64,000 nt of DNA from contig NZ_JADPKR010000045.1 of assembly GCF_023074055.1 (NCBI RefSeq), positions 62,001 to 126,000 on the forward strand, written 5' to 3'. The translations under genes and the position numbers were made by a program. This document shows, one piece after another, positions 40,247 through 49,173 of the stretch (within the stretch, counting starts at the first letter, position 1; each line of letters begins with the position of its first letter). The notes below the pieces were generated by a model that was given only the letters and a program-made list of their open reading frames with translations, had not been told where the DNA came from and did not search any database. This DNA is from Bradyrhizobium sp. 141 (GTDB taxonomy: Bacteria; Pseudomonadota; Alphaproteobacteria; Rhizobiales; Xanthobacteraceae).

Positions 40247-42169
40247 TCAGTTGAGCCGCAACATGAACCCGTCGAAGTACGACGCAAGCGCAGCAAAATC
40301 ATCGAGCGGCAGCAAGTTCGCGACATACTGGTCGGGCCGCACCACGACCATGCAGCCGGTTGTCCGATCGATACCGCGCATCGCGAAAACGTCGTGGCCG
40401 CTCTTGAGGTCCGGACAGAACATCTTTTCGTAGTCGCGCAAACCATAGCGCCCCTTGCGCGGGAGCAGCAGCGGCGGCATCGCCTCGATGGCGAGATCGC
40501 GATGGCCCTGTTGAAACACCGCGCGCAGATCGATCACGCTGTCGATATCGGCGCCGTCAGGCGTATACTGCCGGACCGGCGACTCCCTGGACTCCGCGAG
40601 GAAATTGCAGAGCGCGCGAATGGCCGAGCCTGCGGCGGCAGGATCTTCGGCGGGCGAAAACGCATAGATGCGGAAACGGCCGTCGGCCTGCGCGGCGTGA
40701 CCGAGATGGACCGGCTTTGCATCGGCAAGCCGGATCACCGGGGCGGAATGGAAGCGCTTGCCGATGACGAGGCCTTGCGCGAGTTGCTGATGCGACGCCG
40801 CGCCGGTGAGAAGCGACGGGCTGTAATGCGTGGCCGTGCCGGCGGTGTAGCGGCCGTGCCTGACGAAATAGTCCTGCGTCTTGGCGGCATCGGCGCCGCC
40901 GGCTTTGGCCGCGGAGGCAAGAATTCCCGCCCACTCGCGGTCGAAGTCGATCAGCTCCTTGGCCACCGCCTGACGCTCCGCCGAATAGGAGTGCAACAGG
41001 TGCGGGGCGCACTGCTTCCGCATGACGGCAGCGAGCTTCCAGCCGAGATTGAAGGCGTCCTGCATCGAGACGTTCATGCCCTGCCCCGCCTTCGGGCTGT
41101 GGGTATGGCAGGCATCGCCGGCGATGAACATGCGCGGCAGGCGGCTGGCGACCTCGCCCTCCGGCACGTCGTCGAACTTGTCGGTCAGGCGCTGGCCGAT
41201 CTCGTAGACCGACCACCAGGCGATCTCTTTCACCTCGAGCGTATGCGGCTTCAGGATCCGTTGCGCTTTCGCGATCACGTCGTCGGCGGTGATGTTGCGG
41301 TTCGCGACGCGTTCGCCGGCCTCGAGCTTGGCGAGCTCGACATAGATGCGGACCATGTAGCCGCCTTCCCGCGGAATGATCAGCAGGCTGCCGTCCTTCG
41401 CCGACTGAATCAACGCCTTGAAGCGAATGTCCGGAAAATCGGTCACGGCCAGCACGTCCATCACGCCCCAGGCGTGGTTGGCGGAATCGCCGTGCAGCTC
41501 GCGGCCGATCGACTTGCGCACCGTGCTGCGGGCGCCATCGCAGCCGACGACATAGCGCGCCCTGATCGTCTCGAACTTTCCTTCATTCGCGGCATCGACG
41601 CGTTCGAGCCGCACCGTCACGGCATGATTGTCGGCACCCGCGGATTGATCGACCTCAAGGTCGATCAGGCGGCGGCTATAATAGGGCTCCAGCCTGGCCG
41701 GCGCTTTACGCATGACGTCGAGAAAGCCGTCATGGATGCGCGCCTGGTTGAGGATGACGTGCGGGAATTCAGACAGCCCGTCCTCGACGTCCTGCACACG
41801 TCCGCTGCGGATGATGGTCTCGGGCGAGCGTTCGTCCGGCTTCCAGAACGTCGTCTCGTTGACCCAATAGGCCTCCTTCAGCACGCGCTCGCTGAAGCCA
41901 TAGGCGTGAAACATTTCCATGGTGCGGCAGGCGATGCCGTCGGCCTGCCCGACCAGCAGCCGGTCCGGCTTCTGCTCGACGATGCAGGTCTTGACGTCAG
42001 GGAATTGCGCAAGCTGGGCGGCGAGCGTGAGGCCCGCAGGGCCACAGCCGACGATGAGGACATCGACCTCGTCGGGCACGGCGCCTGCTGCGCCCGAGAC
42101 CTGAGCGCGCTCGGCAGGATCGGCAATCTCGGGATCGCCCGGCTGAAATCCATTCAGATGGAATTGCAT
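40247..42169 (-). CDS. FAD-dependent aromatic monooxygenase (phenol 2-monooxygenase / 3-hydroxybenzoate 4-monooxygenase type)
   Basis: A 640-residue class A flavoprotein hydroxylase. The FAD Rossmann motif is VDVLIVGCGPAGLTLAAQLA (~35-54). The DG motif is YVVGCDGARSTVRKSIG, and the GD motif is RMFIAGDACHTHSPKAGQGM, then NVSMQDAFNLGWKLA. A C-terminal thioredoxin-like domain follows. Length and the 'SPKAGQGMN' region match phenol hydroxylase and MobA-type enzymes. It should hydroxylate a phenolic substrate with NADPH and oxygen. It has GGAGAGGCTC before its ATG and is divergent from a MarR regulator, which likely controls it through sites at 42208-42230. Confidence 0.87.
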   Translation of the reverse strand: MQFHLNGFQPGDPEIADPAERAQVSGAAGAVPDEVDVLIVGCGPAGLTLAAQLAQFPDVKTCIVEQKPDRLLVGQADGIACRTMEMFHAYGFSERVLKEAYWVNETTFWKPDERSPETIIRSGRVQDVEDGLSEFPHVILNQARIHDGFLDVMRKAPARLEPYYSRRLIDLEVDQSAGADNHAVTVRLERVDAANEGKFETIRARYVVGCDGARSTVRKSIGRELHGDSANHAWGVMDVLAVTDFPDIRFKALIQSAKDGSLLIIPREGGYMVRIYVELAKLEAGERVANRNITADDVIAKAQRILKPHTLEVKEIAWWSVYEIGQRLTDKFDDVPEGEVASRLPRMFIAGDACHTHSPKAGQGMNVSMQDAFNLGWKLAAVMRKQCAPHLLHSYSAERQAVAKELIDFDREWAGILASAAKAGGADAAKTQDYFVRHGRYTAGTATHYSPSLLTGAASHQQLAQGLVIGKRFHSAPVIRLADAKPVHLGHAAQADGRFRIYAFSPAEDPAAAGSAIRALCNFLAESRESPVRQYTPDGADIDSVIDLRAVFQQGHRDLAIEAMPPLLLPRKGRYGLRDYEKMFCPDLKSGHDVFAMRGIDRTTGCMVVVRPDQYVANLLPLDDFAALASYFDGFMLRLN

Positions 42170-42207
42170 GAGCCTCTCCCCGTCGAATTTCTGTTTTGAT
42201 ATTGCTC

Positions 42208-42230
42208 AGTATGCTGACTATCAGTATACT
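42208..42230. promoter_or_regulatory. paired AGTAT(A/G)CT sites, MarR operator candidate
   Basis: AGTATGCT (42208-42215) and AGTATACT (42223-42230) are 15 bp apart; the second is itself palindromic. They lie between the divergent monooxygenase and MarR starts, in an AT-rich segment suitable for both promoters. Confidence 0.5.
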
Positions 42231-42272
42231 TGTCAACGATCGTACACCGTCCCGCCCGCCGAGGAGAATTCG

Positions 42273-42737
42273 GTGAAAGACAACAACGACATGCCCGGGC
42301 ATCTGGCGCGCCGGTTCCAGCAGATCGCGGTCGCCGTGTTTCTGGCCGAGGTCGAAGATGCCGGCTTCGACCTGACGCCGGTGCAATACGCCGCACTCGC
42401 AACCATCAAGGCCAATCCGGGGCTCGACCAGGTGACGCTGGCAGGATTGATCGCCTATGACCGCACCACCATCACCGGCGTGATCGACCGTCTGGTGCAG
42501 AAGGGGCTGGCCGAACGCCGCGCCTCCAGCCGCGACCGCCGCGCCCGCGAGCTCGAGATCACCGACGAGGGCCGGCGCACGCTGCGCAAGATCACGCCGG
42601 CCGTGGAATCGGCCCAGCGCATCATGCTGCGTGGCCTCAGCGCGAAGGAGAGCGAGGAATTGATGCGGCTGCTGCGCAAGGCGATTGCCGCCGGCAACGA
42701 TCTGAGCCGGGCACCGCTTCGCGACATGCAGGCATGA
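42273..42737 (+). CDS. MarR family regulator
   Basis: A 154-residue winged-helix regulator. The start GTG 42273 has a near-ideal GAGGAGAATTC site. Landmarks: FDLTPVQYAALATIKANPGL, LAGLIAYDRTTITGVIDRLV (recognition helix), KGLAERRASSRDRRARELEI (wing) and LRKITPAVESAQRIMLRGLS. Divergent from the aromatic monooxygenase, whose substrate or product is the probable inducer. It functions as a dimer in the cytoplasm. Confidence 0.88.
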   Translation: MKDNNDMPGHLARRFQQIAVAVFLAEVEDAGFDLTPVQYAALATIKANPGLDQVTLAGLIAYDRTTITGVIDRLVQKGLAERRASSRDRRARELEITDEGRRTLRKITPAVESAQRIMLRGLSAKESEELMRLLRKAIAAGNDLSRAPLRDMQA

Positions 42738-42857
42738 TCCGGTATTTTTGTACGTAATTGTCGCATCGCCCCGAAACCAGGAACTAACCTTCGGCTGTTA
42801 GGGTCGGCAACATTCTGCGCTTAACGTGCGATTAACTTTGTGGTTCGGGGGTTTCGG

Positions 42858-43292
42858 ATGTTCAAGTTCCTCATTGCGGCCGCGGCCATCGCGCTCTCGA
42901 CCGGCCATGCGCTGGCAAACGGCCATGGCGGCGGCGACCCCCCTCCACCGCCCAAGCCCGAGGCAACGACCGCACCGGCGAAGGTCGTCATTACCAAGCA
43001 GGGTCCCAAGCTTGTCGATCTCAAGGGCATGACGCTCTATTATTACGAGCGCGATACCACCGGCAAAACGTCGAACTGCAACGGCAAGTGCACCGAGAGC
43101 TGGGTGCCGTTGCCCGCAACGACCGACGCCAGGGCCATCGGCGACTTCACCGTGATCAGCCGCAACGACGGCAGCAGGATGTGGGCGTACCGCTACCGCC
43201 CGCTCTACACCTCGGCCGCCGACAAGACGCCGGGCGATGCCAACGGCAACGCGACGACGCTGCAATGGCGCGTTGCTCGGCCCGAGAATTAG
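42858..43292 (+). CDS. secreted repeat domain protein (COG4315 type)
   Basis: A 144-residue exported protein. The signal peptide MFKFLIAAAAIALSTGHALA precedes a Pro-rich linker and a domain with LVDLKGMTLYYYERDTTGKT, SNCNGKCTESWVPLPATTDA and SRNDGSRMWAYRYRPLYTSA. These are the signature repeats of the PF03640 'secreted repeat of unknown function' family, with paired Cys in CNGKC. Role unknown, thought to be envelope-associated. ATG 42858 is preferred to the upstream ATG 42840 because it starts the signal peptide. Confidence 0.82.
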   Translation: MFKFLIAAAAIALSTGHALANGHGGGDPPPPPKPEATTAPAKVVITKQGPKLVDLKGMTLYYYERDTTGKTSNCNGKCTESWVPLPATTDARAIGDFTVISRNDGSRMWAYRYRPLYTSAADKTPGDANGNATTLQWRVARPEN

Positions 43293-43341
43293 GGCGAGAG
43301 CGGCCCGCGCGCGAGGACTGGAGCGCTGGCGTAAGCTTGAC

Positions 43342-43995
43342 TCACCCGCGCCAGCTTCCGCCCGCCTCGGCCTGCGCGCTCTGTCCGGGCGGCAGCACCA
43401 CCACTATCGAATTGAGCTTCACCCGGTCGTACAGATCGATCACGTCCTCGTTGCGCATCCGGATGCAGCCTGACGAGATCGCCTGCCCGATATATTCCGG
43501 CTGATTGGTGCCGTGGATGCGGTAGAGCGTGTCCTTGTTGCCGGCATAGAGATAGATGCCGCGCGCGCCCAGCGGATTGGCCGGACCGCCGGGAACGCGC
43601 GCCGGATAAGGTCCAAGCCGCGCCTGGATATCCGCCGTCGGAACCCAGTCCGGCCATTCCGCCAAGCGGCCGACCCGCGCAACGCCGGAGAACGCCATGG
43701 CTTCCTCGCCGACCGCAACGCCGTAGCGGATCGCCTTGCCTTCCGGCAGCACGTAATAGAGGTAGCGCGCGTCGGTATCGACGAGGATGGTACCCGGTTG
43801 CTCCTTGCGCTGGTAATCGACGACGTGACGGAGATATTGCTCGGGCACGCTCGCCTTCGCGTAAGGCGTATGCGCGAGCAACTGCCGATCGCGCGGCGTC
43901 ATGCTCGCGTCGGTGGACGGCGAAAGCGTCGCCTGCATGCAGCCGCCCAGCGGCAGCAGGGCAACAACGAACAAAGCGATTATGGATCTTGGCAC
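43342..43995 (-). CDS. L,D-transpeptidase lipoprotein (YkuD family)
   Basis: A 217-residue protein. GTG 43995 has GGGGG at 6 bp spacing and yields a lipoprotein signal (FVVALLPLGGC) with a lipobox ending at Cys. The YkuD domain includes TILVDTDARYLYYVLPEGKA, RIHGTNQPEYIGQAISSGCI and RMRNEDVIDLYDRV, with the catalytic Cys in SSGCIRMRN and the conserved His upstream. It forms 3-3 cross-links in peptidoglycan or attaches proteins to it. It faces the periplasm. A second, unrelated transpeptidase-like gene lies at 61279-62316. Confidence 0.9.
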   Translation of the reverse strand: MPRSIIALFVVALLPLGGCMQATLSPSTDASMTPRDRQLLAHTPYAKASVPEQYLRHVVDYQRKEQPGTILVDTDARYLYYVLPEGKAIRYGVAVGEEAMAFSGVARVGRLAEWPDWVPTADIQARLGPYPARVPGGPANPLGARGIYLYAGNKDTLYRIHGTNQPEYIGQAISSGCIRMRNEDVIDLYDRVKLNSIVVVLPPGQSAQAEAGGSWRG

Positions 43996-44305
43996 CGCCG
44001 GCCCCCGATAGCGGATAGCAGCACCCCCAGCCTCCCCAGATGCTGCCCAAATCGTGCTGAAAACAAGGCAGCGCGGAACACGTGCGCGTGTTTGACGAAG
44101 TGGGGTTCCATCACCACAAACGGCGGAAGAGCGTCGCATCATCTCCATCCCCTCGCCTTGCTTTGGTCAAACCCGGCTGGACTCGTGCGTCATCGGCCGG
44201 GCTCATCAGTTTGGGGGGCTCGCCTCAACAGATCGGCTCGCGCCAATGCGGACGACCAGGACTTAACACCCGGGTTTCAAACATCCGGGCTTCAAAGGAG
44301 CTGCG
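43996..44305. other. intergenic region without recognisable features
   Basis: It separates the divergent transpeptidase and coiled-coil genes. AAAGGAG at 44296-44302 is the ribosome site of the downstream gene. I see no gene or palindrome in the rest. Confidence 0.4.
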
Positions 44306-45367
44306 ATGCTCGCGACGCTGAACCCTAAGCAAATCGTCGATGAGATCGTGAAGGACACGGTCAAGGACAACGACCCGCACGACGCGATTCAGATTTCGCC
44401 CGACATCGTGCTGGCCTCGCGCCCCATCAGCGTCGCGCCCGCGCTGGCGCCTGAGGTCACAACGCGTCCGGAGCCGAAATTCGCGCCGGAGCCCAAATTC
44501 TCGCTGGAGCGCAAAATCTCTCTGGAGCCCCGGTTCAGTCCTGTCTCGGAGCCGCCGGCGGCGCCCCCACCCTCTGTCGATACGGCCATACGTGTCGCAG
44601 CGAGCGATGGCAATGGCCCGCGGAAGCGATCTGCCGTGGGCAGGTGGCTGCGCGGTGCATTCGTCACGTTCCTGTTTGCGGGAGGAAGCGCAGCCGCCGC
44701 CGTCGCCTGGGAGAAGCACGGCGATACCGCCAAACAGATGCTCGCCGAATGGACCCCGGTCGTGGCGTCGCTGCTGCCTTCCACATCCTTGACCGCCACA
44801 TCGCAGACCGTGCCGGTCGCCGCCGCGCAGGCCGCGCCGACCCCGGAGCAAGCTGCCCCGCCCGCGGTACAAGCGGCGGTCGATCAAACGGCCGATCAAC
44901 CTGTAGCGCCGCCTCCGATACAGGTTGCAGCCGCCGCGCCTGCGGCAACACCGTCCGATGCCGCGCAGTCGGTGCAATCGATGACGCGCGACCTCGCCGC
45001 GATGGCTCAGCAGATCGAGCAGCTCAAGGCCAACATCGCCGAGTTGAAGGCCGGACAGGAACAGATGGCGCGCGAGATGGCGAAGCCGCCCGCGCCGAAA
45101 CCGACAGCTGAGGTCAAGCCTGTCGATCCGCGCGCACGCGCTGCTGCGCTGCCGCCACGCGCTCCGTCACCGCCGCCGGTTCGCAAACCGAAACCGGTCG
45201 TGTCGCACACTTACATGCCGGCTTATTCGCCTGCGCCGCTCGCACCTCCGCCGCCGCCGTCGCAGGCTACCGCGATGCCGCCGCCACAGGCCGCACCTGT
45301 CACCACGACTCAAGCCGTTGCCGATGACGACGGACCGATCGTGCGTCCGCCGATGCCGTTGCGCTAG
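44306..45367 (+). CDS. membrane-anchored coiled-coil protein, hypothetical (paralogue B)
   Basis: A 353-residue protein; AAAGGAGCTGCG precedes the ATG. A cytoplasmic N-terminal part contains KFAPEPKFSLERKISLEPRF repeats. One transmembrane helix follows (WLRGAFVTFLFAGGSAAAAV), then a Pro/Ala/Gln-rich spacer, a coiled coil (QSVQSMTRDLAAMAQQIEQL, KANIAELKAGQEQMAREMAK) and a Pro-rich tail. The plan and the order of parts match the gene at 24872-25885. No catalytic motif. Probable envelope protein of unknown role. Confidence 0.65.
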   Translation: MLATLNPKQIVDEIVKDTVKDNDPHDAIQISPDIVLASRPISVAPALAPEVTTRPEPKFAPEPKFSLERKISLEPRFSPVSEPPAAPPPSVDTAIRVAASDGNGPRKRSAVGRWLRGAFVTFLFAGGSAAAAVAWEKHGDTAKQMLAEWTPVVASLLPSTSLTATSQTVPVAAAQAAPTPEQAAPPAVQAAVDQTADQPVAPPPIQVAAAAPAATPSDAAQSVQSMTRDLAAMAQQIEQLKANIAELKAGQEQMAREMAKPPAPKPTAEVKPVDPRARAAALPPRAPSPPPVRKPKPVVSHTYMPAYSPAPLAPPPPPSQATAMPPPQAAPVTTTQAVADDDGPIVRPPMPLR

Positions 45368-45750
45368 CACCGGACCTCGCAACAACGCGGTGCGCTGCTA
45401 CGACGTCGCGTAGGCTGTCCGAGTCGATGTCATGCGTTGAGTCCGGGTAATTACGGAAAGCGAGGCGCAGGTCATCTTCCGTTCAAGAGAAAAGGCCGTC
45501 GGGATCTATGCCGGCGGCCTTCTCTTGCAGCTGCCGGTTCCCGGGGCCCGGTTCTGCTGCAATTCCATGCCTCATGATCATGCCGACATATTTAATTAAA
45601 TGTTAATGCCCTCATATGCTGCACATCATTTCTGCGCCATAAGCACAGAGATTGCGCGGCCGTTCATGCGCTAAGTATCGACTCAGTGGTACCATCCGAC
45701 ATGCGCTGAGACTTCCACCGAAGCCCAGCTCCTCACATCGGGGAATTCGG
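45368..45750. other. intergenic region, AT-rich promoter segment
   Basis: Besides the hairpin at 45485-45526, an AT-rich segment around 45586-45615 (ATATTTAATTAAATGTTAAT) probably carries the promoter of the DUF6894-like gene. No gene is seen. Confidence 0.4.
45485..45526 (+). terminator. terminator-like hairpin
   Basis: AAGAGAAAAGGCCG (45485-45498) pairs with CGGCCTTCTCTT (45515-45526) with a small bulge; about 120 bp after the coiled-coil gene. Confidence 0.65.
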
Positions 45751-45981
45751 ATGCCGTACTACTCTTTCGATCTTGTGGTTGGTGAAGAGTTCAGGAATCA
45801 GGGCGGAATCATCCTCGAAGACATCGAGGTTGCCTCCGACCGCGCCGATCAACTGGCCACCGAGCTGTCGCAGGTCAAGCCGGAGCTGCAACAGAAGGGC
45901 TGCGCGGTGCGCGTCACGGATCGCGATCACAACGAGCTCTATCGGACACCGCTCGATCCGGTGCCGGCCTGGCGACGCTGA
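45751..45981 (+). CDS. DUF6894-like small protein
   Basis: A 76-residue protein beginning MPYYSFDLVVGEEFRNQGGI, with ILEDIEVASDRADQLATELS in the middle. The MPxYxFDL start, the Gly/Asp turn and the following Ala-rich helix fit the DUF6894 family, frequent in Bradyrhizobium and Methylobacterium. Function unknown. ATG 45751 is chosen because the upstream extension is not conserved-looking. The stop abuts the stop of the SDR gene on the other strand. Confidence 0.7.
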   Translation: MPYYSFDLVVGEEFRNQGGIILEDIEVASDRADQLATELSQVKPELQQKGCAVRVTDRDHNELYRTPLDPVPAWRR

Positions 45982-46767
45982 CTATTCGTCAAAGGACGGC
46001 GGCTCGAACCAGTTCGTCAGCGACAATCCGCCGTCGACGACGAGGGCCGCGCCGGTGACGTAACCGGACAGCTTGTTCGACAGCACCGTGAGTGCCATCG
46101 GGGCGAGGTCGTTGGCCTCGCCGAGACGCCCGAGCGGAATGTGTCGCGTCAGCGCGGGATCTGCAACGAACCCGCCGGCCGCGATCGCGCCGGGCACCAG
46201 CGCGTTGACGCGGATGCCATAGCGGCCAAACGTTTTGGCCAGCTCCTTCACCAGCATCGCCATCCCCGCCTTCGCCGTCGAATAGTGCGGCAGGTTGCGC
46301 GGCGTGCCCGCATGCAGCGAGGTGAGAAACAGGAACGAGCCCGGGCGCTTCGCCGCGATCAGCCGCTTTGCGAGTTCGCGCGCCAGGTGAAAGCCGGCAT
46401 CGAGATTGACGGCATGCATCTGCTGCCAGATCCTGCGATCGACCGCGAGCGCATGATCGGCCTCCCGCCGCGGCGGCGATGCACTGTGGACCAAATGCGT
46501 GATCTCGCCCAACGCTGCGTCCGCGGCGGCAAGCAGTGCGTCGCACGCATCCAACTCGGCGAGGTCGCCGACCCAGGGCACCGCCAGTTCAGGCTTCTCG
46601 CTGGCGCTGATCGCGGCGGTCACCCGCTCGGCGTTCACATCGGCGAACACGGTCCGGACGCCCTCGCCGACCAGGGCCTGCGCGATCGCGCGGCCGATGC
46701 CGTTGCCCGAGCCGGTGACGAGTGCTGTGTCACGGGCAGGATCGAACGGCGTGCTGAACAGGCTCAT
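45982..46767 (-). CDS. short-chain dehydrogenase/reductase
   Basis: A 261-residue classical SDR with CTCGGAGAGCGAC before ATG 46767. The NAD(P)-binding TALVTGSGNGIGRAIAQALV (~14-33) and DVNAER, catalytic Ser in FLFLTSLHAGTPR, and Tyr/Lys in HYSTAKAGMAML are all present. The C-terminal GYVTGAALVVDGGLSLTNWF is typical. The Asp in VFADVNAER favours NAD(H). Substrate unknown. Cytoplasmic tetramer expected. It is convergent with the DUF6894-like gene, with no gap. Confidence 0.88.
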   Translation of the reverse strand: MSLFSTPFDPARDTALVTGSGNGIGRAIAQALVGEGVRTVFADVNAERVTAAISASEKPELAVPWVGDLAELDACDALLAAADAALGEITHLVHSASPPRREADHALAVDRRIWQQMHAVNLDAGFHLARELAKRLIAAKRPGSFLFLTSLHAGTPRNLPHYSTAKAGMAMLVKELAKTFGRYGIRVNALVPGAIAAGGFVADPALTRHIPLGRLGEANDLAPMALTVLSNKLSGYVTGAALVVDGGLSLTNWFEPPSFDE

Positions 46768-46897
46768 GTCGCTCTCCGAGGCCGGATTTGGGACGACGAT
46801 AGCGCACCGCAGTGGGAAGCGACAAATTCGCCCCGGCACCATTGCGGAGCCGCCCGCCGGACGCTAGCCTCCAAAAAAACGGAGGAGATACCTAAGG

Positions 46898-47287
46898 ATG
46901 CGCTACGGTTTCCTGATCGCTGGCCTGTTGCTGATCGCCGCTCCGGCCCAAGCCGAGGACCACCCACGCTCGACCTACGTCACGCTGGTCTTGCAGGCCT
47001 TCGCCGCCAAGGTCGAATGCCCAGGCACGGACGTCGCCTACCAGGACCTGGTCCAGAAGGCGGAGCAGATGCACCTGCCCCAAGGCACCACCGAGAAGGT
47101 GCGCAAGGCGATTGCCTGGATGCACACTGGCGGCAAGATGGGCGAGAAGCAGGACGACGATTTGATGGCCGAGGTCGCGGTGGCGACCCAGGCGACCGAT
47201 CTCAACCAGCGTCGCCTCGGCATGCCCAATTGGTGCGAAGCCCAGAAAACCAATCTTGCCGGCCTGATCCGCGCCAAGGGTGGCTAG
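46898..47287 (+). CDS. periplasmic hypothetical protein
   Basis: A 129-residue protein; GGAGGAGATACCTAAGG precedes its ATG. Signal peptide MRYGFLIAGLLLIAAPAQAE with an AQA-ED cleavage site. The mature domain (YVTLVLQAFAAKVECPGTDV, YQDLVQKAEQMHLPQGTTEK and RLGMPNWCEAQKTNLAGLIR) is helical and has two Cys likely to form a disulphide. No family recognised. Confidence 0.68.
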   Translation: MRYGFLIAGLLLIAAPAQAEDHPRSTYVTLVLQAFAAKVECPGTDVAYQDLVQKAEQMHLPQGTTEKVRKAIAWMHTGGKMGEKQDDDLMAEVAVATQATDLNQRRLGMPNWCEAQKTNLAGLIRAKGG

Positions 47288-47399
47288 CAGGCAGCTTTCG
47301 CGGCGTTAAGCACGCCGCAGGGAGAGTCTACCCCGGCCAAAAATTGTCACAATTCTGGAAAGCATGCGAGGCCTCTTCGAATTCGAACAGGAACCTCTC

Positions 47400-47645
47400 A
47401 TGCGGATGATCCATTTCGTTTTCGCCGGCACGCTCGCGGCCGCCACGGTGCTGACCGGCCCTGTGCTGGCGAAGAATTCAGACAGCCAAAAAGCCGAGGG
47501 CAATTCGCCCTCCTCGACCTGCAGCGCGTATCAGCAGGCGCCTGACGGGACTTGGGAGCAGCTTCCCTGCAAGGAGGCAGGGGACCGCAGCCAGCCGCAA
47601 ACCCGGAGATCCCCATCGCAGGGACCCGAGCGCGACGGCCGTTGA
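47400..47645 (+). CDS. small secreted hypothetical protein
   Basis: An 81-residue protein starting MRMIHFVFAGTLAAATVLTG. The signal peptide ends near VLAKN. The mature part is polar: SSTCSAYQQAPDGTWEQLPC (two Cys) followed by KEAGDRSQPQTRRSPSQGPE. ATG 47400 follows AGGAACCTCTC. Similar CxAYQxAPDGTWxxLPC proteins are known from Bradyrhizobium. Function unknown. Confidence 0.62.
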   Translation: MRMIHFVFAGTLAAATVLTGPVLAKNSDSQKAEGNSPSSTCSAYQQAPDGTWEQLPCKEAGDRSQPQTRRSPSQGPERDGR

Positions 47646-47665
47646 GGCAGCTCCGTCGAGGTGGT

Positions 47666-47851
47666 TCAGCTCTGGTGAGGCCCACGTATGATCTTCATGG
47701 CGTCGGCGATGTGACGCCACTCCCTGGCCTCATCGCCCTCGCCGCGGCCCTCGCAGGCCTGGGCCTGCTCGGCGGCCTTCGCGATCGCAGCAAAACCATG
47801 CCGTTCGAGCATCTGCCGCGCAACGGTATGAACCTGGACCTCGGACATCAT
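47666..47851 (-). CDS. hypothetical small protein
   Basis: A 61-residue helical protein, MMSEVQVHTVARQMLERHGF, then AAIAKAAEQAQACEGRGEGD and EAREWRHIADAMKIIRG. CGGAGAGCGCCC precedes the double ATG at 47851/47848. Soluble. The pattern VARQMLERHGxxAIAKAAEQA looks conserved, but no function is known. Confidence 0.6.
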   Translation of the reverse strand: MMSEVQVHTVARQMLERHGFAAIAKAAEQAQACEGRGEGDEAREWRHIADAMKIIRGPHQS

Positions 47852-47987
47852 GGGCGCTCTCCGTCTGACGAAACCGCGGGGCCTGGCTCGGCTCTCCGCG
47901 GTCTTCAATAACGATTTCGCCGCAGGTCCCGTTCCGCCCGCCGTCGATCACATCGGCAGGCCCGGGAACGTGCATGACGCGAACGAC

Positions 47988-48020
47988 AAAGGCGGCCCGC
48001 TATGCCCAGCGGACCGCCTT
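47988..48020. terminator. terminator-like hairpin downstream of minE
   Basis: AAAGGCGGCCCGC (47988-48000) pairs imperfectly with GCGGACCGCCTT (48009-48020). It lies 39 bp beyond the minE stop on the minus strand, with TTTGTCG following in that direction. Confidence 0.5.
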
Positions 48021-48058
48021 CTCACCCACCCCAAATGGGTCGTCGTCAGTCGCGTCCC

Positions 48059-48340
48059 CTACGCGACCGCCGCTTTCTTGCGCTCGATATCGTTGGGCAC
48101 CTCGATATCGACCTCCAGGGTCGACACCTCGTCGCCGCGCTCGAGCCGCACGATCACCTTGGTCGGATCCAGCGTCACATGCTTGGAGACGACAGCGAGA
48201 ATTTCCTCACGCAGCACACCGAGCAGATCGGGCTGGCCGCGCATGCCGCGTTCGTGGGCAAGCAGGATCTGCAACCGTTCGCGTGCGACCGGTGCAGAGG
48301 CCTTTTTGCCGCGGAGAAGCCGAAGCAGACCCATGCTCAT
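48059..48340 (-). CDS. minE: cell division topological specificity factor MinE
   Basis: A 93-residue MinE. It stimulates the MinD ATPase and drives pole-to-pole oscillation of the division inhibitor. The start ATG 48340 overlaps the minD stop as ATGA, and GGAGGG lies just before it. [20 protein letters not shown] is the membrane-targeting and anti-MinCD segment. [20 protein letters not shown] and [12 protein letters not shown] form the contact helix and topological domain. Last gene of the minCDE operon. Confidence 0.93.
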   Translation of the reverse strand: MSMGLLRLLRGKKASAPVARERLQILLAHERGMRGQPDLLGVLREEILAVVSKHVTLDPTKVIVRLERGDEVSTLEVDIEVPNDIERKKAAVA

Positions 48341-49152
48341 GCAGCCCTCCGTCGCAGCAGACGATCCATGAAGCGCTTGCGCTCGGCCGGCACCTGCATC
48401 GGCACGGTGTCGCCGCACAGTCGCCGCGCCGCGTCCATATAGGCCCGTGCGGGTGCGCCATCCGCATTCGACAGCGTCACCGGCGTGCCGACATTGGAGG
48501 CCTTCAACACGTCCTGGCTCTCGGGGATGATGCCGAGCAGGGGCGTGGCAAGGATCTCGAGGATATCGTCGATGGTCAGCATCTCGCCGCGCGCGGCGCG
48601 CGAGGCATCGTAGCGGGTGATGAGAATGTGCTTCTCGACGCGCTCGCCCTTCTCGGCCCGCACTGTCTTGGAATCGAGCATGCCGATGATGCGGTCGGAA
48701 TCGCGCACCGAGGAGACTTCCGGATTGGTGACGATCACGGCCTCGTCGGCAAAGCGCATCGCCATGGAGGCGCCGCGCTCGATGCCGGCCGGGCTGTCGC
48801 AGATCACCCAGTCGAAACGGCCGCGCAGATCGTCGATGACCTTGCCGACGCCCTCTTCCGTCAACGCGTCCTTGTCGCGGGTTTGCGAGGCCGGCAGCAG
48901 CCAGAGATTCTCCAGCCGCTTGTCGCGGATCAGCGCCTGCGGCAGCTTTGCGACGCCCTGCACCACGTTGATGAGGTCGAACACGACGCGGCGTTCGGCG
49001 CCCATGACGAGGTCGAGGTTGCGCAGGCCGACGTCGAAATCGACGACGACGACCTTGTCGCCGCGCTGCGCCAGCGCAGCCCCCAGCGCGGCGGTCGTCG
49101 TGGTCTTGCCGACTCCGCCCTTTCCTGATGTCACGACCAGTACCTTACTCAT
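48337..49152 (-). CDS. minD: septum site-determining ATPase MinD
   Basis: A 271-residue ParA/MinD-type ATPase. The deviant Walker A is [20 protein letters not shown] (~3-22). Walker A', [14 protein letters not shown], and the switch region [14 protein letters not shown] are intact. The C-terminal [11 protein letters not shown] is a short amphipathic membrane-targeting helix, as in other MinD. It recruits MinC to the membrane and is displaced by MinE. AAAGGAGACATTTCAG precedes the ATG. Overlaps minE by 4 bp and follows minC by 21 bp. Confidence 0.96.
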   Translation of the reverse strand: MSKVLVVTSGKGGVGKTTTTAALGAALAQRGDKVVVVDFDVGLRNLDLVMGAERRVVFDLINVVQGVAKLPQALIRDKRLENLWLLPASQTRDKDALTEEGVGKVIDDLRGRFDWVICDSPAGIERGASMAMRFADEAVIVTNPEVSSVRDSDRIIGMLDSKTVRAEKGERVEKHILITRYDASRAARGEMLTIDDILEILATPLLGIIPESQDVLKASNVGTPVTLSNADGAPARAYMDAARRLCGDTVPMQVPAERKRFMDRLLRRRAA

Positions 49153-49173
49153 CTGAAATGTCTCCTTTGCTGG

